Source of the DNA: Anaerolineae bacterium
GTDB taxonomy: Bacteria > Chloroflexota > Anaerolineae > Aggregatilineales > J027
NCBI GenBank assembly: GCA_012031655.1
Contig: JAAUUD010000004.1
Span: 1 to 35,281, forward strand
Reading direction: 5' to 3'
DNA: 35,281 nt
The notes beneath the pieces were generated by a model. The model was not told the DNA's origin and did no database searches. It was given only the letters and a program-made list of their open reading frames with translations. The first letter of the stretch is position 1. Every line of letters begins with the position of its first letter. A program made the translations under genes and the position numbers. Positions 28,113 to 35,281 of this stretch are shown in pieces.

Positions 28113-29135
28113 TCACGGCTCAGATGCACCGTCTAACACGGTTTTTACTTTCTGGTGCCGGTATTGCCCCTTGGGGTGCAGGGTGCGTAGCCATTCTGCC
28201 AGGTGGTTTACGGCCTCGTGCGCGCCGTCTGTGGCGCGGGGGAGGCCCACTTCGGCCATTCGTACCACGAATTCCCCACCGCTACGTTCCTGAATCAAGA
28301 GCATCAGGTGTTGTTTAAAGAGCGGTTCGTCAATGAAGGTATCGACCAGCAGCGACGGATACTGCGTGCTGCGGTAGAGTTCCATATAGTGGACGGTGCG
28401 GGGTCCATTGCGCAGGATGTGTGGCGTAAAGGCGTCCTGAATGGCTTGCAGGCTGAGCGGTGTTTGGATAACGGCATTGGGCATGGTTTCATCCAGTTTA
28501 ACAGGCGGTGGATGGTCGATGGGCGTGCTGGTGCGCTGGTAACGAAAGTAAAAGGGGATTCTCCCGGCGGCGAGCGCCTTACGTTCATAGCGCGTTTGGC
28601 TGAACCCCGGCTCGCGTTCCCGCAAAAAGGGGGCGCCATAGGCATTGGCCAGGCCCGGGGTGGCCTGCAAAGCCAGGTCAATTTGCTGGGCGTAAGGTTC
28701 GATGTCCGTAGCGATGTAAACAGCCCCTCCTGGCTCCAGGCGGCTGGCAATGGCGTGCAATAGCTCTGTGGTCACCAGGCGGCGCGCATGGTGCCGCTTT
28801 TTATGCCAGGGATCAGAGAAATTGAGGTGAAAGGCGCGCACCTGCTCCGGCTGAAAGAGGCAATGCAGGGCCATCAACCCTTCGCCATATACCAATCGAA
28901 CAGTGCTCAGCCCGGTGCGCTGCAAGCGTTTTTCGGTCCAGGTGAGGGGCGCATGGGCGCGCTCAATGCCAACAACGTTCCAGGTGGGTTGTTGGCGCGC
29001 CAGGTGGTGCAGAAACTTGCCATCGCCAAAGCCAATTTCCACGGCCAGCGGTGCCGCACGACCAAAGACCCCGGTCCAATCGGTGGGGAAGGGCAACTGC
29101 ATTGCGTTCAGGGTCGGCAGAACAGCGCGGGCCAT
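28113..29135 (-). CDS. trmB: tRNA (guanine-N7)-methyltransferase with C-terminal extension
   Basis: This enzyme methylates G46 of tRNA using S-adenosylmethionine. The SAM-binding loop is VEIGFGDGKFL (32-42), followed by GIERA and FSDPWHKKRHHARR (106-119), where most TrmB proteins have DPWPKKRHxKRR. TRYERKALAAGRIPF (around 183-197) matches the family's TxxE...G motif. The core ends near residue 205. A further ~135 residues, beginning near RTSTPIDHPPPVKLDE, form a domain I do not recognise, while typical TrmB is 210-240 aa. GGAGGT lies 7 bases before ATG 29135. It follows the GNAT gene by 16 bases, in an apparent operon. Confidence 0.93.
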   Translation of the reverse strand: MARAVLPTLNAMQLPFPTDWTGVFGRAAPLAVEIGFGDGKFLHHLARQQPTWNVVGIERAHAPLTWTEKRLQRTGLSTVRLVYGEGLMALHCLFQPEQVRAFHLNFSDPWHKKRHHARRLVTTELLHAIASRLEPGGAVYIATDIEPYAQQIDLALQATPGLANAYGAPFLREREPGFSQTRYERKALAAGRIPFYFRYQRTSTPIDHPPPVKLDETMPNAVIQTPLSLQAIQDAFTPHILRNGPRTVHYMELYRSTQYPSLLVDTFIDEPLFKQHLMLLIQERSGGEFVVRMAEVGLPRATDGAHEAVNHLAEWLRTLHPKGQYRHQKVKTVLDGASEP

Positions 29136-29151
29136 AAAGGGGACCTCCGGG

Positions 29152-30120
29152 TTACAGATCGCGCGGGTCCAGGTAAATTCGTTCGCTCCAGCGGGGTTGC
29201 CAGCCCGGGATCAAGCTCTTGAACATCAGCCAGTAGTCCTTCTGAAAGGCGGCTTCTTGCAGCAGGGCGGCTGGGATGGGGTCTGCACGGTCAACCAACC
29301 AGGTAATTTTGTTGACGTTCGTTGAGACGGCCTCATCCCGCAGCCAATGGAAGAGCTGGGTGAATGCCTTGCCGTGCTGGGTGCCCACCTGGTCAAACAC
29401 CTGAAGGTTGCGCCCCAGGCGCTCTACCTGAGTGGGCGTCGTTGGCCAGGGGGTATCCGCTGAAATTTGCATATACACCTGCGATTGATTGTAAACGCTA
29501 AGCCCGGTGTATTGGCCGTTCATATCCAGGCACCAGCGTTGATACTCCAGGTTTTGCACGCGCTCCGCCACATAGGGGACGTATAAATCGCATTGATAAT
29601 AGGTGAGGTCAATGAGATTGTGGTCTCTGGGTTGAGCCAGGCACTCTGGGCGCGGCACATCAAATTCTAGCATGGGGTAGGGCGTATATTCCAGATAGAG
29701 GATGATGCGGGCTTTGGCATAACCGGCTTTGGCCACCATCCCCTGCGAAGCCTGATTGGTGCTCACGATGAGGCTATAAGCACCCACTGCGCCTGCCTCG
29801 CGGGCCCACCGCAGCTTTTCTTCCACCATCGCATGGCCAATCCCATTCCGCCTTAGCTGCGGGTGCACGCGTGTATCAAAACTATAACCAACCTTAACGG
29901 GTTGCCCACCGATAAACGTGTCTTTCAGGGCAATGCTGGTCACCCCAACCACCTGGCCACGCGCTTCCGCAACCAAAGTTAGCCGTTCTTTGTAGAGTTC
30001 TGCACGGTTAATAAAGCGGTTTCGGTAGTGGATAAAGGGCTTAGGAAAGCCACGCGGCGATTGACGTTCCAGGGCCATCAGGGCTGGATCGTCATCGCTG
30101 TGGTAAGGGCGGATGATCAT
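29152..30120 (-). CDS. GNAT-family N-acetyltransferase
   Basis: The 322-aa protein has one clear GNAT domain in its first half, with the acetyl-CoA-binding signature RVHPQLRRNGIGHAMVEE (about 84-101) preceded by the beta strand VGYSFDTRV. The second half (about 160-322) resembles a degenerate second GNAT fold but lacks a clear signature. The acceptor substrate is unknown. The start ATG 30120 has no good ribosome site (GCAACCCTTAA precedes it). A CATAAT hexamer about 30 bases upstream could be a -10 box without a good -35. It is followed by trmB. Confidence 0.88.
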   Translation of the reverse strand: MIIRPYHSDDDPALMALERQSPRGFPKPFIHYRNRFINRAELYKERLTLVAEARGQVVGVTSIALKDTFIGGQPVKVGYSFDTRVHPQLRRNGIGHAMVEEKLRWAREAGAVGAYSLIVSTNQASQGMVAKAGYAKARIILYLEYTPYPMLEFDVPRPECLAQPRDHNLIDLTYYQCDLYVPYVAERVQNLEYQRWCLDMNGQYTGLSVYNQSQVYMQISADTPWPTTPTQVERLGRNLQVFDQVGTQHGKAFTQLFHWLRDEAVSTNVNKITWLVDRADPIPAALLQEAAFQKDYWLMFKSLIPGWQPRWSERIYLDPRDL

Positions 30121-30195
30121 TTAAGGGTTGCTCAATACTTAATTATGGTCTTTGTCTGGCCATAGTGTATCAAAAAGTGCTGGGCGCAAGGCAAG

Positions 30196-30226
30196 ATGCG
30201 CCGTAAACGGTTTGTTTACGGCGCAT
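30196..30226 (-). terminator. Hairpin after the OsmC-family gene
   Basis: A perfect 13-bp inverted repeat (ATGCGCCGTAAAC / GTTTACGGCGCAT) with a 5-base loop lies 10 bases past the OsmC stop codon on the minus strand. A short T-containing tail (CTTGCC) follows. It separates the OsmC and GNAT transcripts. Confidence 0.65.
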
Positions 30227-30235
30227 TTGAGGGGG

Positions 30236-30663
30236 CTAGGCGGTTAGAACTTCATAACTTGTGGTGATTTCTGCCGCTTTGGAGAGCATCGCAGAGGCAG
30301 GACAGTACTTGGTGTACGACAGCTCGATGGCACGTTCCACCGCTTCTGCACTCAGCGTGGCGCCCTTAAAAGCGAAAATGAATGTGGAGCTGGGTGTAAA
30401 TGCGGGGGTGCTCCTCGGCGCGCTCCAGGATGCGGACCTCGGTTTCGAAGTGGTCAAAGACCTGGCGTTTTTGCGCAAATGCTGACCACATCCATCGCGG
30501 TGCAGCCCGCTAGCCCCACGAGCAGCATATGCAAGGGGCGGTGCCCCAGCTCTTGCCCACCCACGGCCACATCCGCGTCCAGGGGGATCAGCCAATCGCC
30601 GGAGGGCGTGGTGCCAACAAAGTGCATTCCATCTTGTAACGTAACCTTCACATGCTCAGCCAT
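30236..30663 (-). CDS. OsmC-family protein, likely organic hydroperoxide reductase (two indels)
   Basis: The corrected length is 141 aa from ATG 30663 (AAAGGAT upstream). The two family cysteines are present: Cys 54 in GLAGCTAMDVVSICAK and Cys 120 in TKYCPASAMLSKAA. Two extra bases, in the five-T run 30468-30472 and the AAAA/TTTT run near 30367-30370, disrupt the frame. Correction gives the typical middle KRQVFDHFETEVRILERAEE, HPRIYTQLHIHFRFKGATL. The family reduces organic peroxides with thiols; YhfA-like members are less well understood. It is transcribed alone, away from the FtsX-type permease. Confidence 0.9.
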
Positions 30664-31029
30664 GAACGGTATCCTTTTTCCTTGATGCAAATAAGATGCA
30701 CTGAAGCGCGCATTTCTGACGCAACCTGACAGGCGCCTGGCGCAACTGCTGAACTGATCCGAGAACACGTTGCGCCAGCGGTTACGCGAGACGCTGCACG
30801 ATGCGGCTGACAAACGCGGTGCGCGGCGGCGTCAGATGGATGGGGTGGCCTGCCAGAAACATCGCTTTGCAATTCATGGCAATATTGGCCATTTGCCATA
30901 TGCATGCCATTTCAAGAATGGTTATCATCAGACCAGAACCTGAACAATATCGGGGGTTTGTGGTCTGCCTGGCTCGGCCCCGTGATAACTTCATTCAGTA
31001 GAAGAAACATGCACTGGAGGAGCTTCCTG
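30664..31029. other. 366-base intergenic region with clustered inverted repeats
   Basis: No convincing gene: short open frames on both strands lack ribosome sites and family signatures. Between 30876 and 30910 are interleaved repeats: ATGGCAA (30876-30882) opposite TTGCCAT (30893-30899), a further TGCCAT (30905-30910), and the palindromes CATATG and ATGCAT at 30897-30905. This could be an operator region for the divergent OsmC and permease genes. No clear -35/-10 pair was identified. Confidence 0.45.
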
Positions 31030-33927
31030 ATGATTAAAACACGGGCGCGCAAAATTTACGCGACGTACTAGCACGTAAGGGGCGCACTTTACTGGTTGCC
31101 ATTGCAATCTTTATTGGGGTTGCCGGAACAATTGCATTGTTTTCCATGAGCGATGTCATTGTGCGGCAGTTGCAGGAAGACATCCAGGAAGATGAACTGG
31201 CGATGGCCCGCTCCTTTGTCACGGTCCAGGCCGGGGCAGAGCTGGATAATGAAGCCTACCTGGAAATGTTGCGCGATATGGAGGGGATTACCTCCGTGCA
31301 GGGTGCCGCCCAGGTGACGGGCTACTTTGTGACGGATGAGTCGGTCTATAACGATTTCCTGGCTACTCAGGGTGCTGAGGCCGCTGGCGACGAGGAAGAT
31401 CGCCCGGATTATGAAGAAATCGTCCTCTATGCGTATTCTGAGCCGTTCGAGGAACTGACCATCGAGCCGATGCGTTTGGTGGAAGGCGAATATCCAGCCC
31501 TGGGTACGGATGCGATTGCCCTGGAGCAGCGCACTGCCGAACGCCTGGAACTGGAAGTGGGCGACCAGGTCTACTTCCGCGTGCTCAGCCCCAGTCGCAA
31601 CCCGGAGTTTGAGGGTGAAATCGGCACCCTGGAACCCTGGACTGTTTCTGGTATTGTCTTTCATCCCTACAACCAGGCCCCGCGCGAGGCAGCTTTTGCC
31701 AATCTGGAAGATGCCACTTACCTGGGCGCAAGCACCGGCTTTTGGCCTCTTTGAGGCGCGCTGGGTAGATTACTCGATTGCGGAAGAAGCGGTCGATGAC
31801 TTCACTGCCAATATTGCCCAGGGAACGCCGTACATCCCGGTGTTTACGGCTCAGGAAGACCCCGCCAACAGCAGCCTGATCAGTGGCGCCCAGACCCTGG
31901 GCAACACGCTGGGCTTTCTGGCGCTGGTGTCGCTGATTGTCTCTGGCTTTCTGGTGATTAACGTAATCAATGCAATTGTGGTGGAGCAAAAGCGGCAGAT
32001 CGGCGTGATGAAATCGCTGGGGGCCACGCGCCTGGATAGCTTTTTCATCTATTCCGGCATTGCCTTCGCCTATGGCCTGATTGGCGTGATTCCGGGCGTA
32101 ATCGTCGGGATCCCCGTGGGCAATGCCATTGCGCACACCATCGCGCCGGAGGTGAACACCGTGCTGGAAGGCTTCCAGATTTCACCAGGCTCCATCTTCC
32201 TGGGGGTGCTGGTGGGGCTGCTGGTGCCGGTGCTGGCCTCGATTTTGCCGGTGTTCAATGGGACGCGGGTGCGCATCCTCGAGGCGCTAACGGACCTGGG
32301 GATTGACGCCAATTATGGCACTGGGCCACTGGCCCGCATCATCGGCATCTTGCCTGTGCCCATCACTGTGCGCCAGGGCCTCAGCAACGTGACCATCAAG
32401 AAGGGGCGCATCCTCTTCACTATGATTACCCTGTCCATTGCCGTAGGGGCGTTTATCGGTATTTTTGCTGTGTTTAACTCCCTCACGACGGGCCTGGGGC
32501 TGTTCTTCGACTCCTTTAATGTTGAAGTGGGTGTTTTCCCCAACGAAACCGTGGACCCGGCTATCGTGATTGCCATCCTGGAGCGTGAATTTGTGAACAA
32601 CCCGGCGCGCGACTTCTCGCTGGAGTCGATTGAGCCGGGCTTCCAGCAGCAAGTCGAGTTCGAAGGGTATGACCCCTTGCCCAGTGCCGGGGGGCCGCCA
32701 GGCATCTTCGCCTATGGCTATCAGATCGAAAGCGATACCCCTGCTTTCAATTTTGAAGTCACCGAAGGCACGGCCCTGACGCCCGAAAACGCTGAGGCCG
32801 GGATTATCTTCTCCAGCCTGCTCGCCAGCAACATGGACAAGGGCGTGGGCGACCGAGTGGTCATCCAGATTTCGGGCAACGAGCGCGAGCTTGAAGTGGT
32901 CGGAATTGCGGACTTCCCGCTGGACCAGGTTTGGATGGACTGGCGCACGCTGGCGGATATTTCCGGCTACCGCTCTGGGGCACCGCGTGCCAACGAATAC
33001 CTGACGGAAGTTGCCGTCGAGGGCCTGGCGACGGCACAGAATGGCACGGTTAATGCTCTGGGCATTGACCAGCAGTTTGCCGGGTTCCTGGACGATTCCC
33101 TGACGGAAGGGGAGTTCTCAGCAAGCGGGACCAATGGTGTGGTCATCAGCGAAGCCCTGGCCGAAGCGGGTGGTTACGCGGTGGGCGACCGCTTGAGCCT
33201 CAGCGCCACCACGGAAAACGGCACCCAGGGCGAATATCCCGTGGTGGGCATCCTGGCGGTTCCGCCCGCGATGGCAGCTCAGATGGGCGACCTGCCCGCT
33301 GAGTTCATAATGCTGAACCTGCCTGCGCTGGTTGAGCTGGAAGGCGCCACGGGCGAAGGGGTGGTGGTGCCGCAGGGCTACTTCCTGACGACCACAATCG
33401 ATGACCCCAGCGCCGAAGAACTGGACGATGTGTTGAACGACCTGAACGAAGCGATGCTGGATAACGGCATCCCCTCGTTGACCTTTAACTTTGTGGAATT
33501 GGTGGATCAGATCAGCGTGGCCTTTACCACCTTCCAAGTGATCATGCAGCTGGTGGCGGCGCTGATTGCCGTGGTCGGCGCGCTGGGCCTGCTCACCACG
33601 CTTTCGATGAGCGTCTTTGAGCGCCAGAAGGAAATCGGCGTGATGCGCTCGATTGGAGCGGGATCCAGCACGGTGGCGATGCAGTTCCTCACAGAAGGGC
33701 TGGTGGTGGGCTTCATTGCCTGGGTAGTGGGCTTGCCGTTGGGCTTCCTCATCCAGATCCTGTTGCTGTCCATCACCGGCTTTGACGAAACCTTCCCGGT
33801 GACCTTCCCGATTGAAGGGGCAATCCTGGCGCTGGTTGGGGTGATGGTGATCACGACTTTGGCCAGCTTGCTTCCTTCGCTTTCTGCGGCCCGCAAAACC
33901 GTTTCGGACATCCTGCGCTACCAGTAG
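31030..33927 (+). CDS. FtsX/MacB-type ABC transporter permease (two compensating indels)
   Basis: After correction the permease is 965 aa, starting at ATG 31030 (GGAGGAG upstream). A missing T near 31048 otherwise ends the frame after about 13 codons; corrected, it reads MIKTRARKILRDVLARKGRT. An extra T in 31740-31743 is corrected to give STGFGLFEARWVDYS. Helix 1 (TLLVAIAIFIGVAGTIALF) is followed by a MacB-like periplasmic core domain and a first FtsX domain (VINAIVVEQKRQIGVMKSLG). A second transmembrane/core unit then ends in a second FtsX domain (FERQKEIGVMRSIGAGSS). The protein should partner an ATPase of the LolD/MacB type for lipoprotein, peptide or macrolide handling. No such ATPase is in the window. 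Confidence 0.92.
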
Positions 33928-33949
33928 GATAGTCCGGGTCGCCAGCATC

Positions 33950-33992
33950 AATGGACGCCCCCTCGGGAGTGGGGTGGCGTCCATTTATTTTT
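33950..33992 (+). terminator. Intrinsic terminator after the permease gene
   Basis: A 10-bp stem (AATGGACGCC / GGCGTCCATT, 33950-33985) with additional internal CCC/GGG pairing is followed by TTATTTTT. The T tract overlaps the stop codon of the convergent gene ending at 33991. Confidence 0.8.
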
Positions 33993-35281
33993 ACTGGGTG
34001 ACAGGGGGCAGGTAAGCCCCGGTTCGAAGCTGGTCGAGCATCATCAGCGCGGATTGGTAGTTGGGGTTAAAGGCGATGGCGGTTTCCATTTGGCGGATGG
34101 CGAAATCATATTGCCCGCGCCCCGCGTAGCCATACCCAGCCAATAATACAGCTCTTCTGTCGCCATGTTGCCCATGTTGTTCAGGGTGCGGCGCGTGATG
34201 TCGATCACTTCGTTGTAACGCCCGACGTTGTAGTACGCCTCCAGCATCCCGAATTGGTACCAATGCATGCGGAAAGGCAACCCGATGGCCTGTGCCTGGT
34301 CATAAGCGGCGGCAGCATCCGTGTATAGCCCTTGCATGACGTAGGTGGTGCCCAGATTGTAGAGCGCGAAAGCGCTGCTGGGGTTGGCGGCCATCTCTGC
34401 CAGGGCGACCCGGTGCGACTTTTCGATATTGGAGGGGATCAGCCAATCCTCGCCCATGATGTAGGCGACTTCTGCTTCGCGTTCCACCGGATAAATCACC
34501 TGGAACTGGCGGTTCATCTGGCGCCATAGTTCATCCAGCGTCGATTCCGCTACGCGGTAGCCTTCCAGGTTGCCGCTCCCCAGGTAGCTATCGTAGGTCA
34601 GGATCACATCACCATCGTAGCCGATGAGCAAGCGGTTGTGCCCCGCCCAACCCGGCGCAGGCCCAGAGGTGACTTCTACGCTGGTCTCAATGATCACCGG
34701 GAAGCCTGCCGCCAGCAAGCGCCGCAGGGTGGTCCAACTGCCGCCCATGCGCCAGACCGAACGCAAACCAGGGAACTGCAAGTTGACGTAGTCTGACATT
34801 TGCGAGATGTCCACGCTCACGTCTTGCTCGGTGTTTGGGCGCAGGTAACTGGCCGCGACCATCTGGTCATCTGTGCCGCCGTAATAGGTGAGCGCCATGG
34901 TGAGCGCGGTTGGAGCACAGTTGTTGAAAGCCTGGCGCAGGTAAGTAATCCCATCCAGCCGGACGAAGTTTGGCAGGGGGGTGGGCTGCATATTTGGAGC
35001 GTTGGTCAGCTCGCCATTGATTTGCGTAAAAGTGGTGGCGATCCAGCCTTGCAGCGTGCCCTGGCTATACTGCACCAGCAGCCAAAAACCGCTTGCATCG
35101 GTGCCCAGGATGGGGAGCACATCGCCCTGGATGAGATGGCCAATGACGTCGAAGTTATCGCCGGGGCCGTTACGCACGTTGAGCGCCTGGGCCGTCACCA
35201 CAGCGTTTAGCCCTTCGGGGGTGAAGGTTGGGCTGGGCGTGGCCGAGGCGCCTGAGTGGGCGAGGCCGTTGGCGAGGGGGT
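33991..35281 (-). CDS. SH3b - C39-like peptidase - TPR protein (5' end outside window; two indels)
   Basis: The visible part begins with a Thr/Pro/Ser linker (TPSPTASPTQ) at the window edge. A bacterial SH3 domain follows (ALNVRNGPGDNFDVIGHLIQ, then GWIATTF), then a papain-like C39 peptidase domain with nucleophile Cys in NNCAPTALTMAL, His in GWAGHNRLLIGYD and an Asp in TYDSYLG. At least three TPR-like repeats come next (ALYNLGTTYVMQGLYTDA; HWYQFGMLEAYYNVGRYNE; YYWLGMGYAGRGQYDFA). One missing base near 34130 separates the last TPR. Another, near 35235-35250, shifts the linker from TQAPRP to SGASATPSP. It is probably a secreted cell-wall-associated protein. The substrate is unknown and the N-terminus is missing. 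Confidence 0.85.

Noticed and set aside
29460-29485. Second copy of the ArsR palindrome
   Set aside because: Only a loose match (GCATATACAC) inside the GNAT coding region, with no symmetry.
30648-30994. Small minus-strand frames between OsmC and the permease
   Set aside because: No ribosome site, no family resemblance, and one overlaps the real OsmC start.

Overview
The window most resembles a fragment of a Chloroflexota (Anaerolineae-like) genome of moderately high GC. This is inferred from the gene mix: a giant DUF11-repeat surface protein, an ArsR regulator with a long N-terminal domain driving a heterodimeric ABC exporter, a LysM/L,D-transpeptidase, and an SH3b-C39-TPR protein. No rRNA, tRNA, CRISPR array, insertion sequence or phage gene was seen.

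Layout. Positions 61-12947 (minus) hold one very large secreted gene of about 4,295 residues built from some 18 DUF11-like modules. Upstream of it on the same strand is the operon arsR - ABC half-transporter A - ABC half-transporter B (17923-13214), with a visible promoter and a perfect 16-bp palindrome that is a good operator candidate. A plus-strand block follows: LysM/L,D-transpeptidase (18103), REC-first histidine kinase (19365), a small membrane protein (20522) and an alpha/beta hydrolase (21029). A tight minus-strand operon, 25482-21840, encodes an SDR lacking its catalytic Tyr, an SRPBCC-TIGR01777 fusion, an FAD oxidoreductase and a membrane protein. Then come hsp20 (plus), a membrane-anchored sulfite-oxidase-type molybdoenzyme, trmB with a C-terminal extension, a GNAT acetyltransferase and an OsmC-type protein (all minus), an FtsX/MacB-type permease (plus), and a right-edge SH3b-C39-TPR gene (minus, partial).

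Sequence quality matters here. Reading both strands, I find 20 single-base indels, nearly all in or beside short homopolymers, breaking nine genes. Where a gene is complete in the window, undoing them restores a length divisible by three and continuous domains. I treat these genes as intact genes damaged by sequencing error, and give corrected extents. The leftmost ~100 bases look foreign (GC-rich, glyoxalase-like peptide ends) and may be a chimeric junction.

Functionally the window is mostly cell envelope (adhesin, exporter, L,D-transpeptidase, FtsX permease, cell-wall-type C39 protein) and redox/stress (OsmC, Hsp20, molybdoenzyme, SDR/FAD operon). I see no convincing wholly new system. The best leads are the giant protein with embedded calcium-loop-like motifs, the exporter with one degenerate ATP site and its operator, and the Tyr-less SDR operon.
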